Shown here piece after piece: positions 24,170 through 31,297 of a stretch of DNA of 37,823 nucleotides. The position numbers and the translations under genes were made by a program. Position 1 is the first letter of the stretch. Every line of letters starts with the position of its first letter. The notes under the pieces are model-generated. The model ran no database searches. It was not told the DNA's origin and worked only from the letters and a program-made list of their open reading frames with translations. The DNA is from Gloeocapsa sp. DLM2.Bin57 (lineage in GTDB: Bacteria > Cyanobacteriota > Cyanobacteriia > Cyanobacteriales > Gloeocapsaceae), in the NCBI GenBank assembly GCA_007693955.1, contig RECR01000096.1, forward strand, positions 1 through 37,823. Direction: 5' to 3'.

Positions 24170-24535
24170 TCAAGCTTCAACTTGTGCTAAAGCTGCTTCT
24201 AAAGAAGGGTGAAGGGGAAGAAAACTCTCTAGACGAGCAAGTTTTACTGTTTGAGTCACCCGAGCGTTAGTAACAATTTGTAAAGTTCCTCCTTCATTTT
24301 GAGTTGCTTTGACAATTTGTACCAATACTCCTAACCCGGAACTGTCAACAAAATCAATTTGAGATAGGACTAATACTAAATTTTTTGGTCCTGTCTCTAG
24401 ACAAGAGAGAATTACCTTGCGACAGGTTTGTTCCGAGTAAGCATCTAAAAGACCAGTTAAACGAATAATTTGATAATTTTCTCTGACTTCTCTTGTCCCC
24501 CTTAAACTGAGAGTCAGATTTAGTTGTTCTGCAAT
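24170..24535 (-). CDS. STAS-domain anti-sigma factor antagonist, apparent ATT start
   Basis: A 121-aa reading frame runs from ATT at 24535 to TGA at 24170. It encodes a STAS domain: LRGTREVRENYQIIRLTGLL, CLETGPKNLVLVLSQIDFVD, SSGLGVLVQIVKATQNEGG, NARVTQTVKLARLESFLPL. SSGLG after DFVD carries the Ser that partner-switching kinases phosphorylate. In frame back to the carA stop codon there is no ATG, GTG or TTG. A perfect Shine-Dalgarno AAGGAGG (24541-24547) lies 5 nt before ATT, so ATT is the best start. Standard gene callers would miss or truncate it. It follows carA by 57 bp on the same strand. A start-codon mutation or a sequence error are the alternatives. Confidence 0.8.
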   Translation of the reverse strand: MAEQLNLTLSLRGTREVRENYQIIRLTGLLDAYSEQTCRKVILSCLETGPKNLVLVLSQIDFVDSSGLGVLVQIVKATQNEGGTLQIVTNARVTQTVKLARLESFLPLHPSLEAALAQVEA

Positions 24536-24540
24536 AACTT

Positions 24541-24547
24541 CCTCCTT
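24541..24547 (-). promoter_or_regulatory. Perfect Shine-Dalgarno for the STAS gene
   Basis: Read on the minus strand the site is AAGGAGG, followed by AAGTT and then ATT. It is one of the strongest ribosome-binding sites in the window and fixes the start at a non-canonical codon. Confidence 0.8.
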
Positions 24548-24592
24548 AGATTCCTTAGTCCTAAATATTTGGTCTAAACATTCTAGCTCAAT

Positions 24593-25735
24593 TTACTTTT
24601 TTTGGCGCATTAAATCTACAAATTGTTTAAAGAGATAATCAGCATCGTGAGGACCGGGACTAGCTTCAGGGTGATATTGTACCGAGAAAAAGGGTAATTT
24701 TTTATGTTTTAATCCTGCTACAGTGCGATCATTTAGATTAAGATGAGTAATTTCTAATTCAGGACTTAAAGAATCTGCATCCACAGCAAAACCATGATTT
24801 TGACTAGTAATTTCTACTTGTTGTTGAGCTAAACCCGCGGGTTGATTTAATCCTCTATGTCCAAACTTTAATTTAAAAGTTGTCGCTCCTAGAGACAAAC
24901 CGAGAATTTGGTGTCCCATACAAATACCAAAAGTTGGTTTACCCTCTTTTAAAAGAGCTTTAGTCAATTCTACCCCTTCACTAACCGCTGCGGGATCTCC
25001 AGGACCATTAGAGAGAAAAATCCCATCAGGATTATACTTAAGGATTTCTTCAGGAGGAGTACTTGGGGGAACAACAATTATCTTGCATCCATAACTAGCT
25101 AGACGACGGAGAATATTTTTCTTAATCCCAAAATCAATAGCTACTACAGTTAAAGGTTGCTCACTATTGGCTGTTTTACTCTCGCTGAATTCCCAAACAG
25201 AGTTAGTGGTTTCGGACCACTCATAGATTTCTTTTGTACTTACTTCCTGTACTAAATTGAGTCCCGCCATTGAAGGAGCATCTTTTGCTACAGCTAATAA
25301 CTTTTGGTCATCTAAAATTTCGGTAGAAATTGCTCCATTCATTGCTCCTACAGACCTAATTTTACGGGTCAAAGAGCGAGTATCAAGACCATAGATACCA
25401 GGGATTTTATATCTATTGAGGTAATCAGATAAAGACTCAGTGGAACGCCAGTTACTAGGTCTTTTAGCAATATTACGACAAATAACCCCTTTGACGTGGG
25501 GTTGAGATGATTCTTCATCTTCGGAGTTAACTCCAGTGTTCCCTAATTCTGGATAAGTAAAAATAACTATTTGACCTTGGTAACTAGGATCTGTCAATAC
25601 TTCTTGGTATCCTGTGATTCCGGTATTAAAGACTACTTCTCCTACAGTAGTTCCTTGATAACCAAAGGAAAAGCCGTGATATGTTGTTCCGTCAGCTAAA
25701 ACTAATAAAGCTGGTCTAGCTTGTATAATGGGCAT
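24593..25735 (-). CDS. carA: Carbamoyl-phosphate synthase small subunit
   Basis: The protein is 380 aa from the ATG at 25735; a TTG two codons upstream is in frame. It hydrolyses glutamine and passes ammonia to CarB for carbamoyl phosphate, feeding arginine and pyrimidine synthesis. The N-terminal CPSase domain has [36 protein letters not shown] and [17 protein letters not shown]. The C-terminal class I amidotransferase has [21 protein letters not shown], nucleophile Cys272 in [15 protein letters not shown], and [14 protein letters not shown] with the catalytic His and Glu. The STAS gene follows on the same strand. carB is not in the window. Confidence 0.97.
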   Translation of the reverse strand: MPIIQARPALLVLADGTTYHGFSFGYQGTTVGEVVFNTGITGYQEVLTDPSYQGQIVIFTYPELGNTGVNSEDEESSQPHVKGVICRNIAKRPSNWRSTESLSDYLNRYKIPGIYGLDTRSLTRKIRSVGAMNGAISTEILDDQKLLAVAKDAPSMAGLNLVQEVSTKEIYEWSETTNSVWEFSESKTANSEQPLTVVAIDFGIKKNILRRLASYGCKIIVVPPSTPPEEILKYNPDGIFLSNGPGDPAAVSEGVELTKALLKEGKPTFGICMGHQILGLSLGATTFKLKFGHRGLNQPAGLAQQQVEITSQNHGFAVDADSLSPELEITHLNLNDRTVAGLKHKKLPFFSVQYHPEASPGPHDADYLFKQFVDLMRQKK

Positions 25736-25884
25736 AAGCAATTGTTTTAATCAATTTTTTACTATAACTTACCAGAAAAAAGATATCATATAAACGTATA
25801 TAGTTTTAGTCAACAAGTAAGTATTTGTACTTGAATGTTAACAAAACCAGACTTAAATATTTAACTAACCTTTTAAAAACAATC

Positions 25885-26697
25885 ATGAGTCCGAAAAAAC
25901 TCTCTGATTCTGAGCAACAAGAAATTATTCAACTTTATCGTACTTCAGCAGCCACTACAGCTACTCTAGCTCAACGCTATGGAGTAAGTAGTTCAACTAT
26001 CAATAGGTTTTTAAAAAGTAATTTTTCTCCTACAGAATATGAAGAATTGGTTCACAAAAAACGTTTAATTGGTCGCAAGATCTATAATGAAGCTCAATTA
26101 GAGTTAAACCCCATCCCAGAATCTCCCTCTACAACTAAATCAGAGGAGTTAAAACCCATCACAGAATCTCCCTCTACAGCCAAATCAGAGGAGTTAGAAC
26201 TAATAGTTACAGAATCCTCCTCTCAACAGTCAAACGAAGAATTAGTGGATGTTGTCAGTCTCAACGAATTATTAGGAGAGGATTTAGAAGAGATCTCAGA
26301 TGAAGAGGAAGAGGATGATTACCCCGAAGAGGATGACTCGGAAGAATCAAAAGATGACTCAGCAACCGTGATTATCACTAACTTACCTCAGATTGAGATT
26401 TTACCCTTATCTGAAGCTTATTTCCCCAAAATTTGTTATGTAGTTATCGATCGCTTCGCTGAATTAATTACCAAACCCTTGAGAGAATTTGGAGATTTAG
26501 GTAAGATACCAACTACAGAGATAGAACAGAAAACCTTGCCTATTTTTGATAATCAAAAAGTAGCTCGACGCTTTTCTAATCGTTCTCAGCGAGTGATTAA
26601 GATACCCGATGGTCGTTTGTTGAAAAAAACAGCAACCTATCTTAAAGCTAAAGGTATCACTCGCTTACTGATTGATGGACAAGTTTACGCTTGTTGA
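25885..26697 (+). CDS. Helix-turn-helix protein with acidic linker
   Basis: The protein is 270 aa from the ATG at 25885. Residues about 1-45 form a transposase-type HTH (SDSEQQEIIQLYRTSAATTATLAQRYGVSSSTINRFLK). A linker contains a 15-residue direct repeat (PIPESPSTTKSEELK then PITESPSTAKSEELE) and a very acidic run (EEISDEEEEDDYPEEDDSEESKDDS near 135-160). The C-terminal region (about 165-270) ends with RVIKIPDGRLLKKTATYLKAKGITRLLIDGQVY. This looks like a conserved cyanobacterial DNA-binding protein rather than an active transposase, because no DDE domain is present. It overlaps the convergent amidohydrolase by 13 bp. Confidence 0.75.
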   Translation: MSPKKLSDSEQQEIIQLYRTSAATTATLAQRYGVSSSTINRFLKSNFSPTEYEELVHKKRLIGRKIYNEAQLELNPIPESPSTTKSEELKPITESPSTAKSEELELIVTESSSQQSNEELVDVVSLNELLGEDLEEISDEEEEDDYPEEDDSEESKDDSATVIITNLPQIEILPLSEAYFPKICYVVIDRFAELITKPLREFGDLGKIPTTEIEQKTLPIFDNQKVARRFSNRSQRVIKIPDGRLLKKTATYLKAKGITRLLIDGQVYAC

Positions 26698-27902
26698 GAG
26701 AATTTTTCTACACAGCGAACAAAAATTTCTACCCCCATAGCTAAAGCTGTTTCATCAAAGTCAAAACGGGGATGATGGTGAGGATAGGCTAAATCTTTAG
26801 CTTGATTTGCTGAACCTAGGAAGAAATAACAACCTGGTACTTCTTGTAGGAAGAAAGACATATCTTCTCCTCCCATGGTTTGACAATTCGGAACTACTCC
26901 CGCGGGAGTTTCTACTACTTGAGTGGCTACAGATTGCACTAAGGATGCTATAGCAGGGTCATTAATCACAGGAGGATAGAGATGCCAATAGTCTAACTCA
27001 TATTTAGCGTTATGAGCTTGACAGATACCCGCGATAATCTGCTCAATTCTCTGTTCTAGAAAACCACGGTATTGGGGGTCAAAATAACGTACTGTACCGC
27101 TAAAATGAGCTGTATCAGCGATAACATTGAGAGCTTTTCCTGCGTGGAGTTCTCCTACGGTTACTACAGCGCTATCTAAGGGGTTTACATTACGCGCGAC
27201 TACAGTTTGTAGAGCGGTAACGATGTGAGCGCTAACTAACACAGAATCAATGGTTTGTTCTGGCATTGCACCATGACCACCTTTACCCAAGATTGTACAA
27301 CGAAAACATTCTACCGCAGCCATCAGTGCTCCACTACGTACACCAACAGTACCTAAAGGGAGACGATTCCACAGGTGTAAACCGATAATCGCATCTACTT
27401 GAGGATTGGTGAGTACTCCCTCTTCAACCATGGGTTTAGCCCCACCTGGACCTTCTTCTGCGGGTTGAAAGATGATTTTGACTGTTCCTTTGAGGTTGTC
27501 TCGATAGTGAGATAGATAATAAGCAGTTCCTAGGGCGATCGCTGTATGTCCATCGTGTCCACAAGCGTGCATAAAACCATCATGTCGCGAGCGATATTCT
27601 ACCTGATTTTGTTCTTGAATCGGTAGTGCATCTAAATCCGCACGAATGGCGATTACAGGTCCTGGTTGTGTTCCTTCGATGGTAGCAACTATTCCTGTTT
27701 TAGCTATTCCTGTCTGATGTTTAATACCCCATTCTTGCAATTTGCGACTGACGAACTCGGTAGTTAGATGTTCTTGAAAACCGATTTCGGGGTGTTGGTG
27801 TAGATAGCGTCGCCATTGTACTAGTTGGGGTTGTAAGTTTCTAATTGTTAAGCGTACTTGTGATAAATCTGTACTAGGAGATTCAGTGAGAGAGAAGACC
27901 AT
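26685..27902 (-). CDS. M20-family amidohydrolase (N-acyl-amino-acid / IAA-amino-acid hydrolase type)
   Basis: The protein is 405 aa. It is a zinc metallohydrolase that releases amino acids from N-acyl or auxin-type conjugates. Metal-site motifs are IRADLDALPIQEQN, HACGHDGHTAIALG, FQPAEEGPGGAKPMVEEG with the catalytic Glu pair, GLHLWNRLPLG, and C-terminal GGEDMSFFLQEVPGCYFFLG plus YPHHHPRFDFDE. The dimerisation insert (CTILGKGGHGAMPEQTIDSV) is present. The true substrate is not determined by sequence. It stands alone, convergent with the HTH gene. Confidence 0.93.
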   Translation of the reverse strand: MVFSLTESPSTDLSQVRLTIRNLQPQLVQWRRYLHQHPEIGFQEHLTTEFVSRKLQEWGIKHQTGIAKTGIVATIEGTQPGPVIAIRADLDALPIQEQNQVEYRSRHDGFMHACGHDGHTAIALGTAYYLSHYRDNLKGTVKIIFQPAEEGPGGAKPMVEEGVLTNPQVDAIIGLHLWNRLPLGTVGVRSGALMAAVECFRCTILGKGGHGAMPEQTIDSVLVSAHIVTALQTVVARNVNPLDSAVVTVGELHAGKALNVIADTAHFSGTVRYFDPQYRGFLEQRIEQIIAGICQAHNAKYELDYWHLYPPVINDPAIASLVQSVATQVVETPAGVVPNCQTMGGEDMSFFLQEVPGCYFFLGSANQAKDLAYPHHHPRFDFDETALAMGVEIFVRCVEKFSQQA

Positions 27903-27961
27903 TTTTACTTATTACTACATTTTCTCTATTGTACAAAAATTTACGGGTTTTTGGCTAACCA

Positions 27962-28432
27962 TTATTCAGCTGCTATTTTCTTGAGAAAATTATCACAATC
28001 TTTGGCTAAATATTCTCTAAGTTTTAGAGCTTTATCTAGATTTATTTTTAATTGATCATATTCAATATTAGCGCCATAAGCATGACGAAAAAAATGACGA
28101 AAACCACGCAAACTATTCAAAATTAAAAAGGTTTCTTCTGTTAAAAATGCTGGTCTAATTCCAGGAATATTTTGACTTAATCTGGTCAATAAATTAGCGT
28201 GCCATTGGGCAGTATTAGTAATATTGTTTTCAAAATAAGTAGCTATAATCTTGAGTAAGTCTTCACTAGCGGTATAAAGATTATGAATTTGATAAGCTAT
28301 ACTTTCTAGACGAATTAAATCATCTGGAGTTAATCCCTCTGCTCTTTGTTCAAGTTTTTGAAAAATATTATTAATTAACTGTCTTTGTCCTTGTAGATCA
28401 GTTTTCAGTAAAATTAAGGTGTTTTTATCCAT
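27962..28432 (-). CDS. HepT-like HEPN toxin
   Basis: The protein is 156 aa, all-helical. The HEPN ribonuclease signature RX4HXY is seen as RHFFRHAY near residue 113. Family members cleave RNA and are neutralised when the partner MntA adds AMP to the Tyr of this motif. The start overlaps the MntA-like gene by 19 bp, the normal antitoxin-first order for this type VII toxin-antitoxin pair. Family assignment is firm; activity here is inferred. Confidence 0.8.
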   Translation of the reverse strand: MDKNTLILLKTDLQGQRQLINNIFQKLEQRAEGLTPDDLIRLESIAYQIHNLYTASEDLLKIIATYFENNITNTAQWHANLLTRLSQNIPGIRPAFLTEETFLILNSLRGFRHFFRHAYGANIEYDQLKINLDKALKLREYLAKDCDNFLKKIAAE

Positions 28433-28776
28433 AATAAACCTGTGTCGCGAATTTTTTGAGCAAAATAACAGTGATTAAGCATAATTACATCTACTTCTCT
28501 ACCTAAATAGTCTTGCAGGAGACTAATAACGGTAAAATAATCTTCAGGGTTAATTTGCACAACAGCGATGTCTATATCTGATTGTTCGTGAAAGTGACCA
28601 GAACGTAAAATAGAGCCAAAAATATAAGCTTGTTCAATACCATAACTAGCACTAAATTTATTCAACCATTCTTGGACTTTATTTAATAGTAATACTCTTT
28701 GTTGTTCTAGACAAGAAGAGCGATCGCGTAAAATTTCATCTAACTTAGTAGTAGAAAATGCTTTTTTTTGTTCCAT
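28414..28776 (-). CDS. MntA-like nucleotidyltransferase antitoxin
   Basis: The protein is 120 aa from the ATG at 28776; an upstream non-ATG start would add 13 hydrophobic, non-family residues. The minimal nucleotidyltransferase motif is AYIFGSILRSGHFHEQSDIDIAVV. The spacing between GS and the DXD pair is 11 residues rather than the 10 of the described GSX10DXD motif. In known systems MntA adds AMP to HepT to block it. C-terminal LQDYLGREVDVIMLNHCYFAQKIRDTGLLW fits the family. It is cotranscribed with the HepT-like gene, which it overlaps. Confidence 0.8.
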   Translation of the reverse strand: MEQKKAFSTTKLDEILRDRSSCLEQQRVLLLNKVQEWLNKFSASYGIEQAYIFGSILRSGHFHEQSDIDIAVVQINPEDYFTVISLLQDYLGREVDVIMLNHCYFAQKIRDTGLLWIKTP

Positions 28777-28801
28777 TTGTAATAATATTAAAGAAAAAAC
28801 T

Positions 28802-29173
28802 ATGGAAAGTATCAAATCATTAGCCAGGAATGTACTTAGTGAGCAACAACGTTCGATAATTTGGGAATGGCGTCAACAATATCGACGCTCTCTGAAAGAA
28901 TATCATAGACAGTGGCAAAGTTTCTGGCAAAGTATTAAATATCGAGGTAATAACTATACTTGTCCTTGTTGTGGTGGGAATTTTCGTGAATTTCTTCCCT
29001 ATATTAGCTTAATAGGTATAAAATTATTATAGCCTAGAAAAAATAAAAGTCGTCCTGAAGGACGAGGCTTTTACCCATTTTTTGGTAAAGAAGAAAGACA
29101 ACGTTATGGTCTTAGAGAAGATCATGATATTTATTATTGTACTAAAAATGTTGAAAACCTTCCTTTAAATTAA
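28802..29173 (+). pseudogene. Broken SAM-dependent methyltransferase: N-terminus, hairpin element, C-terminal scrap
   Basis: An ATG at 28802 opens a reading frame that encodes about 66 residues ending YTCPCCGGNFREFLPY, the zinc-finger-like start of a family of cyanobacterial methyltransferases that normally continue with a second CPRCGS motif and a Rossmann domain. After about 29000 the frame carries unrelated codons and stops at 29032. A hairpin element follows. From about 29084, in the same frame, GKEERQRYGLREDHDIYYCTK looks like a genuine protein C-terminus and runs to a stop at 29173 inside the 3' end of thiL. The most likely reading is one gene that lost its centre. That the two scraps belong together is inference. 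Confidence 0.6.
29036..29086. repeat. Hairpin element inside the broken methyltransferase; possible terminator of the thiL operon
   Basis: TCGTCC (29050-29055), loop TGAA, GGACGA (29060-29065) form a perfect stem. Read on the minus strand it is followed by CTTTTATTTTTT, so it can end the cyclophilin-thiL transcript. The adjoining plus-strand TTTTACCCATTTTTTGG matches the sequence next to the hairpin at 8553-8570. The shared layout (CCTGAAG, then a T-rich ACCCATTTTTT) suggests one repeat family, perhaps IS200/IS605-end derived. Confidence 0.55.
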
Positions 29174-30128
29174 GTATTCTGGTGTAATTATTATTGCCAC
29201 TATTGATTAATTTTACTTGATTTCCCTGAGTAATTCTGCCAATAATCTTGGAGGGTTTACCGAGGAATTGTTGTACTTTTTGAGCTGCTTTTTCAGGGAG
29301 ACACAAGACTAACTCAAAATCTTCCCCACCGTATAAAGTCCAATTGAGAGCTTGACTAGGGAAATATTGCTCTAATATCGGTAGGATTGGTAATAACTGT
29401 AGGTCGATTTCTGCACCTACCCCACTACAGCGACAAATCTGTAAAATAGCATCGGCTAAACCATCGCTACTATCCATCGCTGTTATAGTAGTTTCGGGAA
29501 GAATGTCTCTAAGTGGTGGGATAACCTCTAGACGGGGGAGGGGTTGTTGATGTGCTTTTAGTAAATATTTTTTTGCTTCCGGGGGTAAGATGGTAGCTAT
29601 TTCTGGATGTAAGAGACATTCTAAACCTGCCCGGGATGCTCCATGATAACCTGTGATGAGGATAACATCTCCTGGTTTGGCTTGAAAACGAGTAAAAGCG
29701 CGATCGCTTGCTACTTCTCCTAAAGCGGTGATAGCGACGGTATTAACCCGAGAAGCACAGATATCCCCACCAACTATCGGAGTATTGTACAAGCTTAAAC
29801 AATCACTCATCCCCTGATATAATGCTTCTACCCAACTTACAGGGGTTTCCCCCTCTAGAGACAACCCGACGGTAATCCCTAGAGGAGAAGCTCCCATAGC
29901 TGCTAAATCTGATAGATTAGCGGTAACACTGCGCCAGCCTACCTGTGGTGCTGAGGTAGTGCGATCGCTAAAATGCACCCCATCTACCAAGACATCGGTA
30001 GTGACTACTAGAGATTTTCCTGGAGTTATGGTTAAAACTGCTGCGTCATCTCCCACTACTCCTGGTGGACAAAAACGCTGCAATTTGCTTAATAATCCTT
30101 GTTCTCCAATATCTCTAACCTTAGTCAT
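29142..30128 (-). CDS. thiL: Thiamine-monophosphate kinase
   Basis: The protein is 328 aa. It phosphorylates thiamine phosphate to thiamine diphosphate in the last step of cofactor synthesis. The PurM-like fold is shown by GVVGDDAAVL, VVTTDVLVDGVHF, WRSVTANLSDLAAMGASPLG, PIVGGDICAS and GDVILITGYHGASRAGL, with TAMDSSDGLADAILQI and YGGEDFELVLC in the second half. The metal- and nucleotide-binding Asp residues are present. It overlaps the upstream cyclophilin gene by 8 bp and so is in the same operon. Its 3' end overlaps the degenerate methyltransferase scrap. Confidence 0.96.
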   Translation of the reverse strand: MTKVRDIGEQGLLSKLQRFCPPGVVGDDAAVLTITPGKSLVVTTDVLVDGVHFSDRTTSAPQVGWRSVTANLSDLAAMGASPLGITVGLSLEGETPVSWVEALYQGMSDCLSLYNTPIVGGDICASRVNTVAITALGEVASDRAFTRFQAKPGDVILITGYHGASRAGLECLLHPEIATILPPEAKKYLLKAHQQPLPRLEVIPPLRDILPETTITAMDSSDGLADAILQICRCSGVGAEIDLQLLPILPILEQYFPSQALNWTLYGGEDFELVLCLPEKAAQKVQQFLGKPSKIIGRITQGNQVKLINSGNNNYTRILNLKEGFQHF

Positions 30129-31194
30129 TGGGTCGTACTAAGTTTTCTTTGCCTTTGATCACTTTAGCACTAATTATCTTATCTGCGGGTGTCAAATTTT
30201 CCAAGACTTTTTTACCATCGACGAGATAACCAAACACCGAATAACGTCCATCCATAAGGTTAAATCCAGGAGGGGTTAACTCAGTATCAAACTTAAAGAA
30301 GAATACTTGAGAAGATCCTCCATTGGGTTCATTTTCAGGACGTGCTAAAGCTAGGGTACCATAAGCGCTAAAGGGTAAAGCTAAATCAGCTAGATAAATT
30401 CCTGACTCTTCTAGAGTTACACCATAGGTAGGTAATTCATCTTCTTTGATGAGATATTCTAGGGGGATAGCGCGATATTTTCCTGTTTCTGGATCGATAA
30501 ATCCTTCTTCTTTGCCTTCGGGTTTACCAAACTGTACCACGAAGTCACTAGGATTGCGCACAAAGTTTAAGCCATCGTAGAAACCTCTATCGACTAAATC
30601 AACGAAATTACCCGCGTTTACAGGAGCGCTATAACCATCTACTACCACGGTTAATAATCCTTGGGTGGTTTCTATCTCTATGGTAGCTCTTCCTTTGAGT
30701 TGTGGTAAATTGCTATATTCTGCAGGAACTTCAAAAGGGTAACCCTGTACCATCAATTCCTGTAAAGTCGTAATTTCATCGAGGATTACTCGTCTTTTTT
30801 CCCAAACTTGTTCTTTGTCTTTGGTTTTGGTTATGGTTTGTAACTCTGTGATTTGGTTGGTTATCTGGTCGATAAGTTCTTCTGCTTGGGGTTGTTTCCC
30901 TTCAGGTACACTAGCTAAGAGTAAGTCTTTACGTAAGCTAGTGACTAGATAAGCGTCTTTGAGGTTGCTTTGAATAGGTCCCCATCTCTTACTCCGCAAA
31001 TATTTAGCTATTTCCTCGATATCTTTTTGTAGTCTTCTAACTTGGTTGTTATCAATAGGAAGAGCATATCTTAGTAAAGAGGTAGGATCTGTAATTGCGT
31101 CTCCTTGGGCTAACATACTGATTTGAATTGGTGCTGCTTGAGCAGGCATCACTAACAAAGTAAGCAAGTATATTGTTAAGAAAAGTATTTTCAT
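30121..31194 (-). CDS. Lumenal cyclophilin-type peptidyl-prolyl isomerase (TLP40/CYP38-like)
   Basis: The protein is 357 aa. A cleavable signal (MKILFLTIYLLTLLVMPAQA) is followed by a helical N-terminal domain (about residues 35-150) rich in charged and leucine residues. A divergent cyclophilin domain follows (about 175-350): IEIETTQGLLTVVVDGYSAPVNAGNFVDLVDRGFYDGL, FVVQFGKPEGKEEGF, YGTLALARPENEPNGGSSQVFFF, NLMDGRYSVFGYLVDG. This arrangement is that of plant TLP40/CYP38 and Synechocystis Sll0408, which act in photosystem II assembly in the thylakoid lumen. A GGAGAA ribosome site precedes the ATG. It is cotranscribed with thiL. Confidence 0.9.
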   Translation of the reverse strand: MKILFLTIYLLTLLVMPAQAAPIQISMLAQGDAITDPTSLLRYALPIDNNQVRRLQKDIEEIAKYLRSKRWGPIQSNLKDAYLVTSLRKDLLLASVPEGKQPQAEELIDQITNQITELQTITKTKDKEQVWEKRRVILDEITTLQELMVQGYPFEVPAEYSNLPQLKGRATIEIETTQGLLTVVVDGYSAPVNAGNFVDLVDRGFYDGLNFVRNPSDFVVQFGKPEGKEEGFIDPETGKYRAIPLEYLIKEDELPTYGVTLEESGIYLADLALPFSAYGTLALARPENEPNGGSSQVFFFKFDTELTPPGFNLMDGRYSVFGYLVDGKKVLENLTPADKIISAKVIKGKENLVRPND

Positions 31195-31297
31195 TCAGGT
31201 TATTCTCCATCGTATTGACCCAATTTCTAGTATCCTTTAGAAAGGTTCAAAGTACAAAAAGACTTATAATAACTTTTAACCCACTCCCTCACACTTT

